From Linnemannia schmuckeri (lineage: Eukaryota > Mortierellomycota > Mortierellomycetes > Mortierellales > Mortierellaceae), in NCBI GenBank assembly GCA_029449235.1, contig JANATG010000012.1, positions 1,798,001-1,862,000 on the forward strand: a stretch of DNA of 64,000 bases, in the 5' to 3' direction. The position numbers and the translations under genes are program-made. The first letter of the stretch is position 1; every line of letters starts with the position of its first letter. Under the pieces are notes generated by a model. It made no database searches. It was not told where the DNA came from and saw nothing but the letters and a program-made list of their open reading frames with translations. This document shows positions 31,053 through 42,752 of this stretch, piece after piece.

Positions 31053-33551
31053 GGTTGGTGTGTTGAAGTGGTGAGAGGAAGTGTAAAAGGGATTTATGAT
31101 GAACTGGGAGAATAAACGAGAGTGTTGTCGCTGGCTATGAGTGCAAAGTGGAGGTGGTTTAACGAAGAAGTGAGAGCGTTGAAATGGACGAGATTTCAAA
31201 AAGAGTATAGCGAAGGAGGAATAAGCAGCGGTGGTCAATGGTCAGTTGAATGGCCAATGGAGTTAAGAAAAACAAAAGAAGAAAGGAGAAGAAAAAGGAC
31301 AAGAGGGATGAAATGGCCCTCCCTTTTTGTAGTCGAATCTTTCTGCTCAATGCTGGGACAAAGAGCACTTTCATAACCGTTTCTTATTCTTCTTTACCAC
31401 TGACAAAGAGAACAGGCAGCCACGCAACATCCTTTGGGAGAACATTCGGAGAAGAAATCGACTTTGCGTCCTCTTGTGCGTTGATACTCAACACCATTGT
31501 TGCAAAATCGTCAACAATTGCTTCAAAACGACTCTTACTGTCACTTCAAAACCAGTGTCCTCATTTCACTATTCTTCTCCACAAACCATGCTCACGCCCC
31601 CGCCCATGACCATCGTCATCATCGTTCCAACGCTCACTTTTTTTTGGTTTCCTTCTCCACAGACACACTCACTTCTGAGTTAAAACCACGTTTTGTGCGA
31701 GAATGAAGACAGGGGATGCGCCATCGCTCATGCAAATGCAAGAAGTAATTGTCGTCTTAAGGTAGAATCTCCATTACAGTAGGCGGGCAACATAGCGCGC
31801 GAACACAAGACACAAAAGCACAAAGCATAGAACCAAGGAAAAGACAGAGGCAAGCAGCGCAATTGCCTTCCTCCATTCCCAGTTTTTGTGTTTATATTGC
31901 TCACTTTCTCTCTTGTTAGCTCCACAACTAAGGCCCTCTCAATCAATGAATAGAGGAAGAGAAAGAGAGGAAGAAGTACGTTTCGTACCACCTTCAATGT
32001 CGAATGATGAGGGTGTTTGGATTGTCCGAGTTTTTTTGTTCAGAAAGAGAGAAGCAGGATGCCTTGCCAGAAAGTACTATACCAAAAGCATACATATACA
32101 ACAACAAGCGCCCATCCCCGATGACCTGCTTGTCCTCTTTGTTTGTTTACCCAACCAGACATACCTCTTCTAAAGAGCACTTGGCTTGCTTGCTCACCCA
32201 GCTCTCTTTTCTCGGCGCACTCGTTGTACGCCTCAGGGATGACGATGCCTTTTTCTCCCCAACCCAAGCCAGTTGTGATCCCTTCCTCCCCCAAGAAACA
32301 GTCTCCAGTCTCTTACCTCCTTCCTTTCCTACCGACGTGGTGGGGTCGTAATCTCAAGTAATGGGGCTTCACGAGGTTGAGAGGTGTCAAAAGGAGCCAT
32401 ATCTCCTCCTTCTATACCATCCCATTGCCTTTTTACCTTCTCTCTTTTTCTATCCCTCCCTTCTACCTTCCTCCTACCTCTATGTGGTCATCATTTGTTT
32501 GTTTGTTATGAGACGGCTCTCCACCCTGTCTTTACCATAGAAAAAACAAACAGAACAATTCGCTCAGCACTCACCCATCCATCTCACAATACAACAAAAG
32601 GGCGTAGCGAGTACAAGATTCCCTCTAAAGTGACTCTTTTCGCCCCTCTTTTTGGGCCAAGCATAAAAAAAAAACTACGAACACAGTTAACAATGAGGGA
32701 GTAGAAGTGACAGGAAGAGAAGGAGGGAAGGGTGGAGAGAGGATTGGTCTTATTTCTTCCTACTCGAATGGTCGCCCCCTCTCTTTCTCTCTAGGCTAGA
32801 GTCCTTGTGCACACACTTCCACAACAAAAACACAGCGCCTGATCTCCTTTCTCATCTATCCTTTTGTGACAGTGGAGCACACAGTCAATTCAAATTGTGC
32901 GCGAAGCGGAGTACCTATTTTAGGTGCGTGTTGGTGATAGAGAAAATTGAAATCAGAAGGAAGAGCCTGACGCGTTTTGACCTATGACGACGTGACGACT
33001 GATCAGAAATAAACAAAATACAACAACTATCAAGAAGGAGCTCGATCTCTCGGCTGCCTTTATTCCGTTTCTTTTCTCACATGCACTGCCCCACCTTCAT
33101 CTTGCACTCAACACTCTTCATTGTCTCACCTTTTACCCCATCAAGTAAGCCATCGCGCCAGAGGAGGACCCTTGTCTAACAAAAGAGTGGAGTATGTCCT
33201 TTGACATGTGGAAAAGATCTATAGTTGGATCAGAGTAAAAAAAAAAAAATAGGCACGGCTGGCAAGTGAGCGGATTCAAGAACAGGTTTTTTTTTGTGCT
33301 GCTGAAGTTTGCTCTACTTGACGGCCAATCTTTTTCTCCCCCCAAATCGATCCTTGGCCTTCTACCTCTGCTCTTCTGCCCCAAACCCCAGCATTCTTCG
33401 GACAACTCCCTTGTGCCGCCCTCATTGTACTAAACAAAGAAAACGTGTGTTATTTTTCACGCGGCGATCTCGACAAATGAGAGCAAGCAAAACATGGCCG
33501 CAAGTGTTCAGCCTTTCGCCGAATGTGTCAAGTCTACAGGTCTTTAGACGC

Positions 33552-33583
<32 letters not shown>

Positions 33584-33768
33584 GCAAGTGACAGAGTCAG
33601 GACAGTAATCGATCTCTCAGCTATCAACCTCTACCCCTCCCATCAAGACAACGAGTAGCATACAAAATAGTGCAATTTTTACTCAAAGCAAATCGAACAA
33701 GAAAGAAAAGATATATACAAAAGCTACTGTTTATACACAACACTAAACACCAACACCTCCCCCTTTCC
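31053..33768. other. 2.7-kb intergenic region, no gene recognised
   Basis: Left part is the P450 promoter/leader; right part the 3' flank of the SILK/RVxF protein gene. Composition is simple: A-rich at 31265-31300, poly-T at about 33558-33583, many short Leu/Ser/Phe frames. No conserved motif or RNA gene was seen. Confidence 0.45.
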
Positions 33769-36057
33769 CTAGTGGAAGGCAGTATTAGCCATACTCTCAA
33801 CATGGACGGCCATCTCCCGCATCTTATAAGTATTCAACTCATCCCGGATCTCGCTCTTCATATCAGGCGTCAAGATCTTGAACGTCGCATGCTTGTCGCT
33901 CTGCCGGTTATATTCCCCCTTCCTATGCGCTGGGATGATCTCGACAGTCTCCAGGAAGTTGATCGATCTTCTCTTTCCACTGGCGCCGGCAGCTGCGGTG
34001 GCGATGGGCGCGGAGGGACGGGTGGCCGAGGTTTGGTTGTTGGTGTTGGTGCCGTAGTACTGGTTCGCAAGATCCTGGGCTCGGGAACTGATACCGATCA
34101 TCTGTTGTGTGAGGAGCTCATCTTGGGAGACAAAATCCCCGACGGACCCTTGACTACGCTCGCCGCCCCGGTCCTTGTAATACGAGTTCGATTGTACTCC
34201 TGGTGTGAAATCTGGCGGGAAGGCAGCTCCCTGCGACGATGACGATGACGAAGACACTGACCCTTGCTGCACCTTGTTGTTACTGGAGCTGTTGACGCTG
34301 TCAGAATTATTGCTAGGCATGGGCGATCCAGCACCACCCATCAACGTCGGGTTACTGTCCTTGTCAAAGTATTCGGTGACAAGGTGTTGTTGGGGGTGGT
34401 TGGGTGGAGGTGAGTGAGTCAGGAGTCGAGCACGGTGGTCTGTGGGTGTGAGGAGGTTGATGTCCGTGACGTTCATATCTGCAGTCGCCATTGGGTGAAC
34501 AGTCTCCGAGCTTATCGTCCGGTCGGCAGATGCTCTCTGTTGATCATTGTTGGCGCTGGCGGTCGCATTGGCACCAGCGGCAGCGGCAGCCGCCGAAGGA
34601 GAGGTCTCTTCAGTGGACGCTGCGGTACCACCTGCGGCAGAATCGCCACCGGCAGCGGCAGCTGCAGTGGTGAGGTTACCTTCGGAGGAACGCTTCTTGA
34701 GGATGCTCTTGGGTGGAGGTCGACTGATATGCGGATCCTGTGGCGGAGCCTTGGGAACAGCCATCACGACTCTGGGAGTCCCATTCTCATCCTGATCCTC
34801 ACCCTCGTCCGCAATCGTACCGCCTTGTCCTTGTCCTTGTCCGGTCCCAGAATTGGTCATTGAAGCAGCACAAGCAGCAGTCATCACACTACCCGCATCT
34901 CCAGGACCGACCAACGAGCTTCGACGGAGGGACGACAATATTGCCTTGGGGAGATCTGCAAGACTCGACCGACGACTGTTTGCGTTGCTACCTGGAGGTG
35001 AGTTGTTTTTAGAGTCCGTTCCTCCTGTTTCTCCATTGTTGCTACTCTGAGAATTAGTGCTAGCGCTTGCCGCTGTCGTTGTGCTGTTATTGTTGTTATT
35101 GTTGTTGTGGTTGTCGGTGTTGGTGTTGATGTTGTTGTTGATGATGTTGTTGTTGTGGTTGTTGTTGTTGTTGTTGTTGTTGAGGTGTCCTTGATGGGTG
35201 CTGGTATTGTTGATATGATTAAAGTTCCCACCATTATTGTTCGCACGGCCTCCAAAACTCGACTCGGGCCCTCCCAAACTATCCCCCTTCCCAGTACCAC
35301 AGCCACCCTCCGCACTACCCACAATATTCGAATTGGTACTCTTATACGACGACGAAAAAGAACTCGGTTGCGCCCCGCCGGGGGCGTAAAACGGCTCTGT
35401 GACAGACTTGCGCTTCTCAAAAAACCTCCCCGTAATCGACCACCGTCTTGACCGCGGCTTCTCATGCGTATGCTGTGGAGGGGCCAAGTGGCCCGATGCC
35501 GAAGTCAATGACGACGATGTAGTTGCCTGAGACGGGTTTGTGTAGGGTAGCTGAAGTTGTTGATGATGATGTCGTTGTGGCTGTGGCTGTGGCTGTGGCT
35601 GTTGCTGTTGCTGATAAGGTGTGGAGCCCTCGGAAAAACCGCCGCCATTCTTTTGTTGCTGTGGTTGTTGATGTGACGAATCGGCAGATTCGAAGGACTG
35701 GAAGGATTGGAAGGATTGGTTGGATTGGGTCGACTGATTCGAGATTTGAGGCTGAAGTGGGTGCATTAACACTCGAGGGTCGTACTGTCCCTCACCCTGC
35801 TGCTGCTGCTGTTGCTGCTGCTGCTGTATAGTCTCACCACCGTAGGGGGACGAAAACGCCATTGAAGGCCGTTGTTGCTGTTGCTGGAAAGGTGGCTGAA
35901 TATCATGCATGGGCTCACCAATATCCATAGGTCCACCGCGTCGATTGCTGATCGGTGCAAACGACGGGCCATCTGTCATTGCCGTCGCCATATGCTCTTG
36001 CTGTTGCTGGGGGTGTTGTGGTTGAGTAGAGACGTTCGCCTCTTGGTTGTCACTCAT
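33769..36057 (-). CDS. Gln/Asn-rich protein with SILK and RVxF PP1-docking motifs (Bni4-like C-terminus)
   Basis: Single exon of 762 residues. Most of it is low complexity: Gln runs at the N-terminus, Asn/His runs around residues 280-320, Ser and Ala runs. Two PP1-binding short motifs are visible: SILK at 451-454 (KSILKK) and RVxF-type RSINF at 697-701, in the N-to-C order used by inhibitor 2. The last 65 residues look conserved and folded: EIIPAHRKGEYNR, ILTPDMKSEIRDELN and a M-VH-ESMANTAFH end. I recall a similar C-terminal block, with the RVxF motif just before it, in fungal Bni4, which targets the PP1 Glc7 to the bud neck for septum/chitin control; this recall was not checked. The likely role is a PP1 targeting subunit at a cortical or septal site. 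Confidence 0.72.
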   Translation of the reverse strand: MSDNQEANVSTQPQHPQQQQEHMATAMTDGPSFAPISNRRGGPMDIGEPMHDIQPPFQQQQQRPSMAFSSPYGGETIQQQQQQQQQQGEGQYDPRVLMHPLQPQISNQSTQSNQSFQSFQSFESADSSHQQPQQQKNGGGFSEGSTPYQQQQQPQPQPQPQRHHHQQLQLPYTNPSQATTSSSLTSASGHLAPPQHTHEKPRSRRWSITGRFFEKRKSVTEPFYAPGGAQPSSFSSSYKSTNSNIVGSAEGGCGTGKGDSLGGPESSFGGRANNNGGNFNHINNTSTHQGHLNNNNNNNNHNNNIINNNINTNTDNHNNNNNNNSTTTAASASTNSQSSNNGETGGTDSKNNSPPGSNANSRRSSLADLPKAILSSLRRSSLVGPGDAGSVMTAACAASMTNSGTGQGQGQGGTIADEGEDQDENGTPRVVMAVPKAPPQDPHISRPPPKSILKKRSSEGNLTTAAAAAGGDSAAGGTAASTEETSPSAAAAAAGANATASANNDQQRASADRTISSETVHPMATADMNVTDINLLTPTDHRARLLTHSPPPNHPQQHLVTEYFDKDSNPTLMGGAGSPMPSNNSDSVNSSSNNKVQQGSVSSSSSSSQGAAFPPDFTPGVQSNSYYKDRGGERSQGSVGDFVSQDELLTQQMIGISSRAQDLANQYYGTNTNNQTSATRPSAPIATAAAGASGKRRSINFLETVEIIPAHRKGEYNRQSDKHATFKILTPDMKSEIRDELNTYKMREMAVHVESMANTAFH

Positions 36058-36504
36058 TCGCGTTGATATGACGTAGTCCTTTTTTTATGTGGTGAGTTGG
36101 AGGTTAGAAGAGTGTTGGTGTTGGTGGTGGGATTTCGTTCTCACACGCGGGTTGGGTGCCTAGCTGTGCTTATGAGATCGGGGTGGATAGATCTGTTCAA
36201 GTTGTGTTGCGATCTGTTCAAGTTGTATTGCAAGGAAGAAGGGAGAAGAGAAATAGGGGCGATAGAAGTGGAAAAAAAAAAAAGATAAAAAGAAATAAGG
36301 GCGGGGCGACGATCGGACTGATCTGCTTTTTGCGGGGTTTTGTGTTACGATATATGACTGCTCGATCGTGCGTTGTATGATGTTACAGCAGGGGGAGGGA
36401 GAAGAAGATATAGATGTAAGAAAGGAAGAGGGTGGGAATATTGGATGATAAAAGAAAGGACAATGAAAAAAGGTAAAAGAAGAGAGAAGAGGTATGTGTT
36501 CGGT

Positions 36505-36542
<38 letters not shown>

Positions 36543-37099
36543 CGCTAGTCCATGTTCCATGAGAAGATAAATCCTCCTCTTTCTTCCCTACTCTCATTCC
36601 CTGCCACACCTTGCCTCTTTTGATTATCCAACCACACATGATGTGGTCACACATACATAAATTTTTATTCACTCTTCTCTCGTTGGACCCGTCTCTCGCT
36701 TAATGTGTCGCAATGTTTCACATCCAACATTTTTTTCATTCATCTCGTCGTTCCCCTTTGGCCTTTTTAACACCCTCAGCCATCTCTGCCACGGTGCGCC
36801 TCCACTTGTCACTTCGCATATCTTTGGCGCATTTTAATCTTGGGTCAACGACTTTATTTTGTGTCTTGTGTTGTAGAGAGAATAGGAAAAAACTATGGAA
36901 AAAAAGGTAATGGTACAAGGTCAGAAAAGAAAAAGAAAAAAAAAAAGAAAAAGACAAATGTGTAAAAGAGGACTGGGAAAGGAACGTGAATGAAGGAAAT
37001 GAAAAAGAAGGAAAGGGAATAAAATGCGAAAATAAAAGTGCTAGTGAAAAAAGAAGAAAAAAGACGGAAGATAAAGACAGAGAGGCATCCAAAAGGAAC
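36058..37099. other. Intergenic: promoter of the SILK/RVxF gene and nucleoporin 3' flank
   Basis: No gene. A 34-nt T run lies at about 36508-36542 and A-rich DNA at 36890-37090. Confidence 0.5.
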
Positions 37100-40000
37100 T
37101 TAGGGGTTGCGCTTCTTACGCATCTTAGCAATCTTTCGCTCCGAGCCTGGCGTTGGTGTGTTCACACCCATGTTGAACGCAAATCCGCCAGCGGGAGGCT
37201 GGGCTGGTTGGGTGTATTGCGAACCGCCAGGTGCCGTAGGCATGCCCTGGAATCCAAACGCTCCGTTGTTACCGGCAGCCGCTCCAAATCCACCGCCACC
37301 TGCCTGATTACCAAAACCTCCTGCTCCTCCAGCAAGTGTAATACTGCCTGCTCCAAACCCTCCTCCTGCTCCTCCGGCAGGGGCTGCAGGGACACCGAAT
37401 CCAGTCATACCCGATGACGCACCAAATCCTCCTGCGCCTCCCATAGGTGAGTTGAAAGTACTCTGACTACCAAAACCTCCGCCACCCTGTTGTCCAAAGG
37501 GACTGACCTGGTTAGACTGGTTAGCGCTTTGAGAGCCAAATCCAATCGTAGGAGTGGATGTAGGTCCCCCAAATCCTGGTGTCGTAGATCCTGTAGATCC
37601 TCCTCCGAACATGCTAAAGCCACCTCCACTGGGCGTGTTTCCACCAAAGCCACCGTTGCTAGGATTCGTTGGTGTGGCTCCCATCGACATCGATGCATTT
37701 GAAGTGCTAGGGGAGCCTCCTGTAGTCTGTCCAAATCCAGTGAATGCACCTGTGGTTGAGCCGCTTCCAAAAGCAAAGGGAGAGCTCGACGAAGAAGCTC
37801 CGGCCGAGGGGTTGGCACTCGATCCAAATCCACCGAATCCAGTGGCTGCTGGTGCAGCAGGTGCAGCAGGAGTGCTAGAGCCAAAGCCAAACGAGGGTGT
37901 GGCCGTGGGCGCCGCTGTAGCAGATCCAAATGCAAAAGGACTGGGGCTGGCCGATGCCGTGCTCGCTGCGGGGGTTGTCATCGAGAAGCCAGATGTGCTG
38001 GAAGCACCAAAACCGCCAAATCCAGTGTTGGCAGGGGCTACTGCCGATGTCGCTGGAGTACTTGCCCCGAAAGAAAATGTGGGGGCAGTCGACGCAGGGG
38101 TGGCAGTAGGCTTTGCACCAAACGTAGACGACGGGCTAGAGAACGAAAACATGGAGGATCCCGTCGCAGGAGCACTAGTAGTCGCTGCGTTAGCAGCAGG
38201 GTTACCAAACAAGCTGGATCCCAATGGCGCAGGGGTGGCAGTATTTTCGAAAAGGGAAGGGGTCGCTGGATTAGCGGGCGAGGTTGTTGACGAGGCTCCT
38301 CCAAACATTGACGAGGTTGACGTGGGGGCAGCAGATGAGGCACCTCCAAACAGGGATGGAACAGGGGTAGTGGACGCTCCAAATGCTGGTGCAGGTGCCG
38401 ACGTTGCAGTCACCCCGAATGCAGGAGCTGCCGTGGCCGTAGAAGAGGCACCAAACAGGGGCGCCGAGGCCGCAGGAGTCGCGACAGTACTTGCCGATCC
38501 AGTGCCAAACAGGCCTGCACCAGAAGTGGCTGCTGGCTTCGTAGCAAACATGGGGGCTGCTGTGCTGGCGGGAGTGGAAAAGAAAGGGGTGGTTGGGGTC
38601 GTGGGTGCAGTCGTTGCCGAAGGAGTTCCGAACGAGAAAATCGGCGCTGCAGTCGGCTTGGATGCCGCTGGGGTCGATGCGGGAGCAGATGTCGTTGATC
38701 CAAAGAGCGACGATGGCGCAGGTGCAGGGGCTGAGGCAGCTGCAGAGGTGGCGGGAAGGACAAAGGGGTTTGCGATGGGTGCGGTTGAGGACGCGAAGGG
38801 GTTACTGACAGGGGCTATGGTCGTCTTGGTCGAGTCAGACGAGGTAGCTGTGGTGGAGGTGGGCATGGAGAAGAGGCTTGGGGCCTTGGGCGCGTCGCTG
38901 CCGGTGTTTGCTACTGGAGTTAGTCCAAACAAGCTTCCGGCGGGTTTCGCCTCTGCAGCCGCAGGTGCAGCAGTAGGTGCTTTAAAAACGAATCCTCCAG
39001 GAGCAGGAGCAGCGGGGGTCGCAGATGATGCAGCTTCAGTTGAGGTAGGCTTGGCAGCGGGAGGAGCGAACAGGTTCATTGCTGGAGACGCACTTGCACT
39101 TGAGGCGGGTGTAGATAAGGACTGCCCAAACGAGAACACGGCGGGAGCAGCGGTGACATCAGGCTTTGTAGCAGGGGTAGCTGACGATGATGGCGTTCCA
39201 AAGCTGAACATTGCAGGGGCAGCTGGCTTTGATACCGAGGGGGACGAAGAAGCAGCGTTGGCAACAGCGACTGCAAACATGTTCGGAACGGCAGCGGCAG
39301 CTTTAGGTTCTGCGCCGGGCTTAGGAGTCTCGCAGGCCGCGCATTTGTCGAGATCGTCCTTGCTGTAACTCTCACAGACATCGCACTTCCATTTCCCTGT
39401 GTTATCTGGACCCTTGAAGCCAATTGATGCCCAGGTGCCCGCAACCTTGGGCTTCTCTTTTTCTGGTTCCTTATCAGCATCTTTTGAGGTGGCGGTCGAT
39501 GGAGCAGCGACTGGCGGTGCGGGTGTAGTCATTGGGAACAGAGCAGGAGCCTTGGGAGCGTCTGCCTTCTTTGGCGTCTCCGAATCCTTTGACTCTGACA
39601 CCAAGTTTGAAATCGCCTTGAAGGCACCAACCGACACGCCAGCAGTCGCCAGAGCGCCGAGAGCCGCAGGAGCCGCCGAGATGGCCGCCGAGACGATAGG
39701 GTTGGACGTAAACGACTCCTTGAGGTCCTTGAGCTCGTCCGACTTCATCATAGCCTTCAGTGTCGAGATAGGGGTGGTGTTGGGGATCGATGGCTCAGGT
39801 CGCTCAGCCTTGCAGAACTGACAAGTTGATGAGGTCTTTCTAGTGCGCTGCTCGCACTTGGGGCACCTCCAGGTATCCAATGACACGGGGTTGGAGGGAG
39901 GCGAAGCAGTCCACTTCAATACTTCGTCGATCTTTGGGTTATAAAGCTTTGTGCGGACGCCATACTGCAGGGTAGGGTAGATTTGAGGAGGTGTGTGATA

Positions 40001-42357
40001 AAGAGGCACACCTTGGCTGTTATGAGGGGAGTTGTAGACGGAGGCCTGGTTTTTCTGGGCAGCCCTACGCTCAGCCTATTATAGACAATTAATCAAGGAA
40101 AAAACTGTTAGTAAAAACGAAGCCACGCGAATGTTCGAAATACAAAAAGCAAAACTATGCTTAGAGTCTGGGAAATAGTCCTTACCATCCTCAGGTCGTG
40201 TTGTCGTTGGTCCTCCTCTTCGTCTGAAGAATCCAGAGCCGTGAATCGGCCAGGAATCTTCCGGATGTTCCTCTTCTTTTTAGGCTTCTCCTGCTCCTGC
40301 AAGTAACCACGCTGAGTACCCATTTCCTCATCGGACACGGGCGTGGGTGATCGATTGACACGGGTCCTCTTGCCAGGGTAGGCACTGGGCTCATTGGGAA
40401 CCTCACGTCCACAAGCACAGTGACGACTGTGAGACTGTGAGTGAGAGTGTGTGTGGTTGTCGTATTTCTCTTCGGTGGCACTTTGAGACGACATGACAAC
40501 GTCTGAAGGCTCATGGCGGAGCTGACTCCGGCCATGACCATTTTGCTCCTGTGAACGAGTGGGGATCTTTTCGTACGACCGGCGATCCTGGCTATGTGTG
40601 CTTCTGGACTCCTGAGATGACTATAGACATTGCCAAAGATATTGAAGATGAGTAGTCTGGTTTTGTTGACGAGTGTTGCTTGTTCATGTATTTTGTGAGA
40701 GAAGACTTACACGAACTGTAGAGCCGTTCACGTTCGGAAGATACTCCTCGAGCAATCTCATATCTGATGGGCTCGTAGCAACAGGTGCCTATATGAATCG
40801 CAACAAAAAGTGTGTGAGCGCGTGTTAGCATCAGTCTGATAATACAAAGACATGGAATGCCATCAGAAAAGCCCTAAGTGCATACCTGCTTTTGCAGCCT
40901 CCTCATGCGCATAACCAGGTTAATCTCTGCAGGTGAGAGCGCAGCACCTACACCATAGTAAAAAAAACAGAAATTTTGACACCGAGGTTAGTCATATGGT
41001 GCAGCTGTGGACAAAAATGAAATGATTTTTGCAAATCCAAGCAAAGCAGATACATTACCAGCTTTGTACATGTCATCCAATGTTTCTCCAGCACTCTTGA
41101 CAGCGGGATCGCTAGCTTCAGGCTTGTCGTTCTTCGATGTGATCTCTTCCCGAGTTGCCTTCGCCGTTGTTGCTTCCTCCTTCTATTAGGATCATGAAAC
41201 AGCAATAGAAAAAAGAATTGTTAGTGTCTTGTAACTTTTCTGAGACAACCAAAAAAAACCGTCTTATAGGACGAGTGGCACATAGGGCTTAACACATACT
41301 TGGATAGGGATAGGCAGGCCCTTGGTGCTATCCATAAGCTCCTTGCGCAACCTAAGTCTTTCAGCAATCTTCTCAGGAGTCATTGCGGCTGCCAACTCCT
41401 CAGAGTCCAACTGTTAGTAGTAAATAAAAAAGGAGCAGAGAAAAAAAGGGTAAAGGTGAGTTGATAGGATGGCCAATCACCAAACGTCTTTGAGCTCCAA
41501 AAATCGCGTTGTTGATATGGAGGGTAAGCCTTATTCTCTGGATATGTCAAAGAAGTATAGCAGATTCAAAGAATGAAAAGGGGTGTGTGTGGAGGGGGGG
41601 GGGGAGCTGTCTCCTTGGCGTAGATCTTCATGAATATGTCGCTTGTATTGTACGCGTATGTATCTCTGAGCATGACATCTTACCTCAGAAGCCTGCTTCG
41701 CGTTGAGGGAGTCGAGGTAGTCACGGAGGTCTGGGTACAACTTTGAGTATTTGTCGTCCTGGCGCTTGCTCGCCTTGTCATCGCCCGTTCCAGTCTCCTT
41801 TGCGTGACTTTCGTGCTCCTTGTCTGCGCCTGGCAAAAACTCAAAGTCGCCATTCGTCGTATGCAGTTCTCTGTCCAATTCAGAGTCTGAGTCCTCCTCT
41901 ACATGAATGATGCCGAGCCACTGCAAAGAACGTTTCACGAAACTGGCAAGAGGTTTGGGCAATGTCTATTTTTTCGTAGGTGGCGTTGAAGACGAGAAGG
42001 GAAGGGAGGCAAAGCACAATGAGGGTGAGGGCAGATTAGTACAACAAGGGCATTAATCGGCACAGCTGTTTTTCGTATTTCGCGGATTAAGTGCACGAGA
42101 TGGTTCAACAATAAACACAAAAGTGCTGCTTCACCAAGTCTCGTTTGACATGAATGCCATACGGACCACCTCTTATGTTTCCTTGAAGCAAGCCTTGAAA
42201 AAGCAAGCACACAAATAACGCGAATCAGCCCACTCGAACTTTGTTTGAAAAAAGTAGGCCATACCTGAATCATCTCGTTCGTCCTGTCTGGTTGGCGTGC
42301 CTGCTGGCGTGTACGACGCGCATAGGGCTGAAACCGATTCCTTGAAGCGGATTCCAT
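37100..42357 (-). CDS. FG nucleoporin with two RanBP2-type zinc fingers (Nup153/Nup1/Nup124-like)
   Basis: Eight exons close in phase: 42357-42265, 41965-41684, 41410-41300, 41182-41059, 40947-40886, 40788-40711, 40620-40186, 40075-37100; 1386 residues. Near residues 32-52 the stretch ASFVKRSLQWLGIIH can form an amphipathic helix, followed by an acidic patch, reminiscent of the membrane-binding start of yeast Nup1/Nup60. The middle holds helical charged segments and a basic patch (KKKRNIRKIPGRF). Two C4 zinc fingers of the RanBP2 type have Cys at 466/469/480/483 (WRCPKCEQ) and 626/629/640/643 (WKCDVCES). From about 650 to 1360 runs a Ser/Ala/Thr/Pro-rich FG domain with many FSFG, FGxxS and SLFG repeats; the protein ends in the basic RKIAKMRKKRN. 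This is the layout of a nuclear-basket nucleoporin that binds Ran and importin-type receptors. The upstream exon with ATG at 42357 is short (31 codons) and basic. Confidence 0.87.
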
Positions 42358-42752
42358 TGTGTTGTGTGTGATCTTGTGAGTGCTCTGTGTAGTTATAGTG
42401 GGTGGGAGGTAGTTGTGCAAATCAGGAGTAGTTGATGGAAACGCTCCTATCATAGGGGGGTGTTTCTGTGCTCGTGTTTGCGTTGGTATGTCCTGTCGTA
42501 TGAGAGGTACGCGACAGTGAGGGAAGGGAAGGGTGGCCAATCAGTCGTGGGGGAGAGTGTGAAGAGGGAAGAAGGAGGGGAGATGCTGAGGGCCACAGGG
42601 AAAGGGGGGAGGGAAGGTGAAGAGGTTCGAAGAGGGAAGACGGACAAACAAAAAAAAAATCGAGAGCATTTGTGTTGAGTTTATGGTTTAGATCTGCATC
42701 CGCAGGATTTGAGCGAGTCACAGAAGAAATGATTATCGCATTTATTGTTCAT
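42358..42752. other. Intergenic: nucleoporin promoter, BORCS8-like 3' flank
   Basis: 395 bp between two minus-strand genes. GGGAGGGAAGG-type purine tract near 42570-42640; no gene. Confidence 0.5.

Noticed and set aside
30567..31238. Longer P450 start at 31238
   Set aside because: The 62 added residues lack a membrane anchor pattern and precede a normal P450 N-terminus starting at 31052.
37554..39368. 604-codon open frame antisense to the nucleoporin
   Set aside because: The FG domain uses Ala/Pro/Ser/Thr/Gly codons whose reverse complement has few stops. The antisense product is an Ala/Val/Pro/Gly shadow; the sense strand has zinc fingers and FG repeats.
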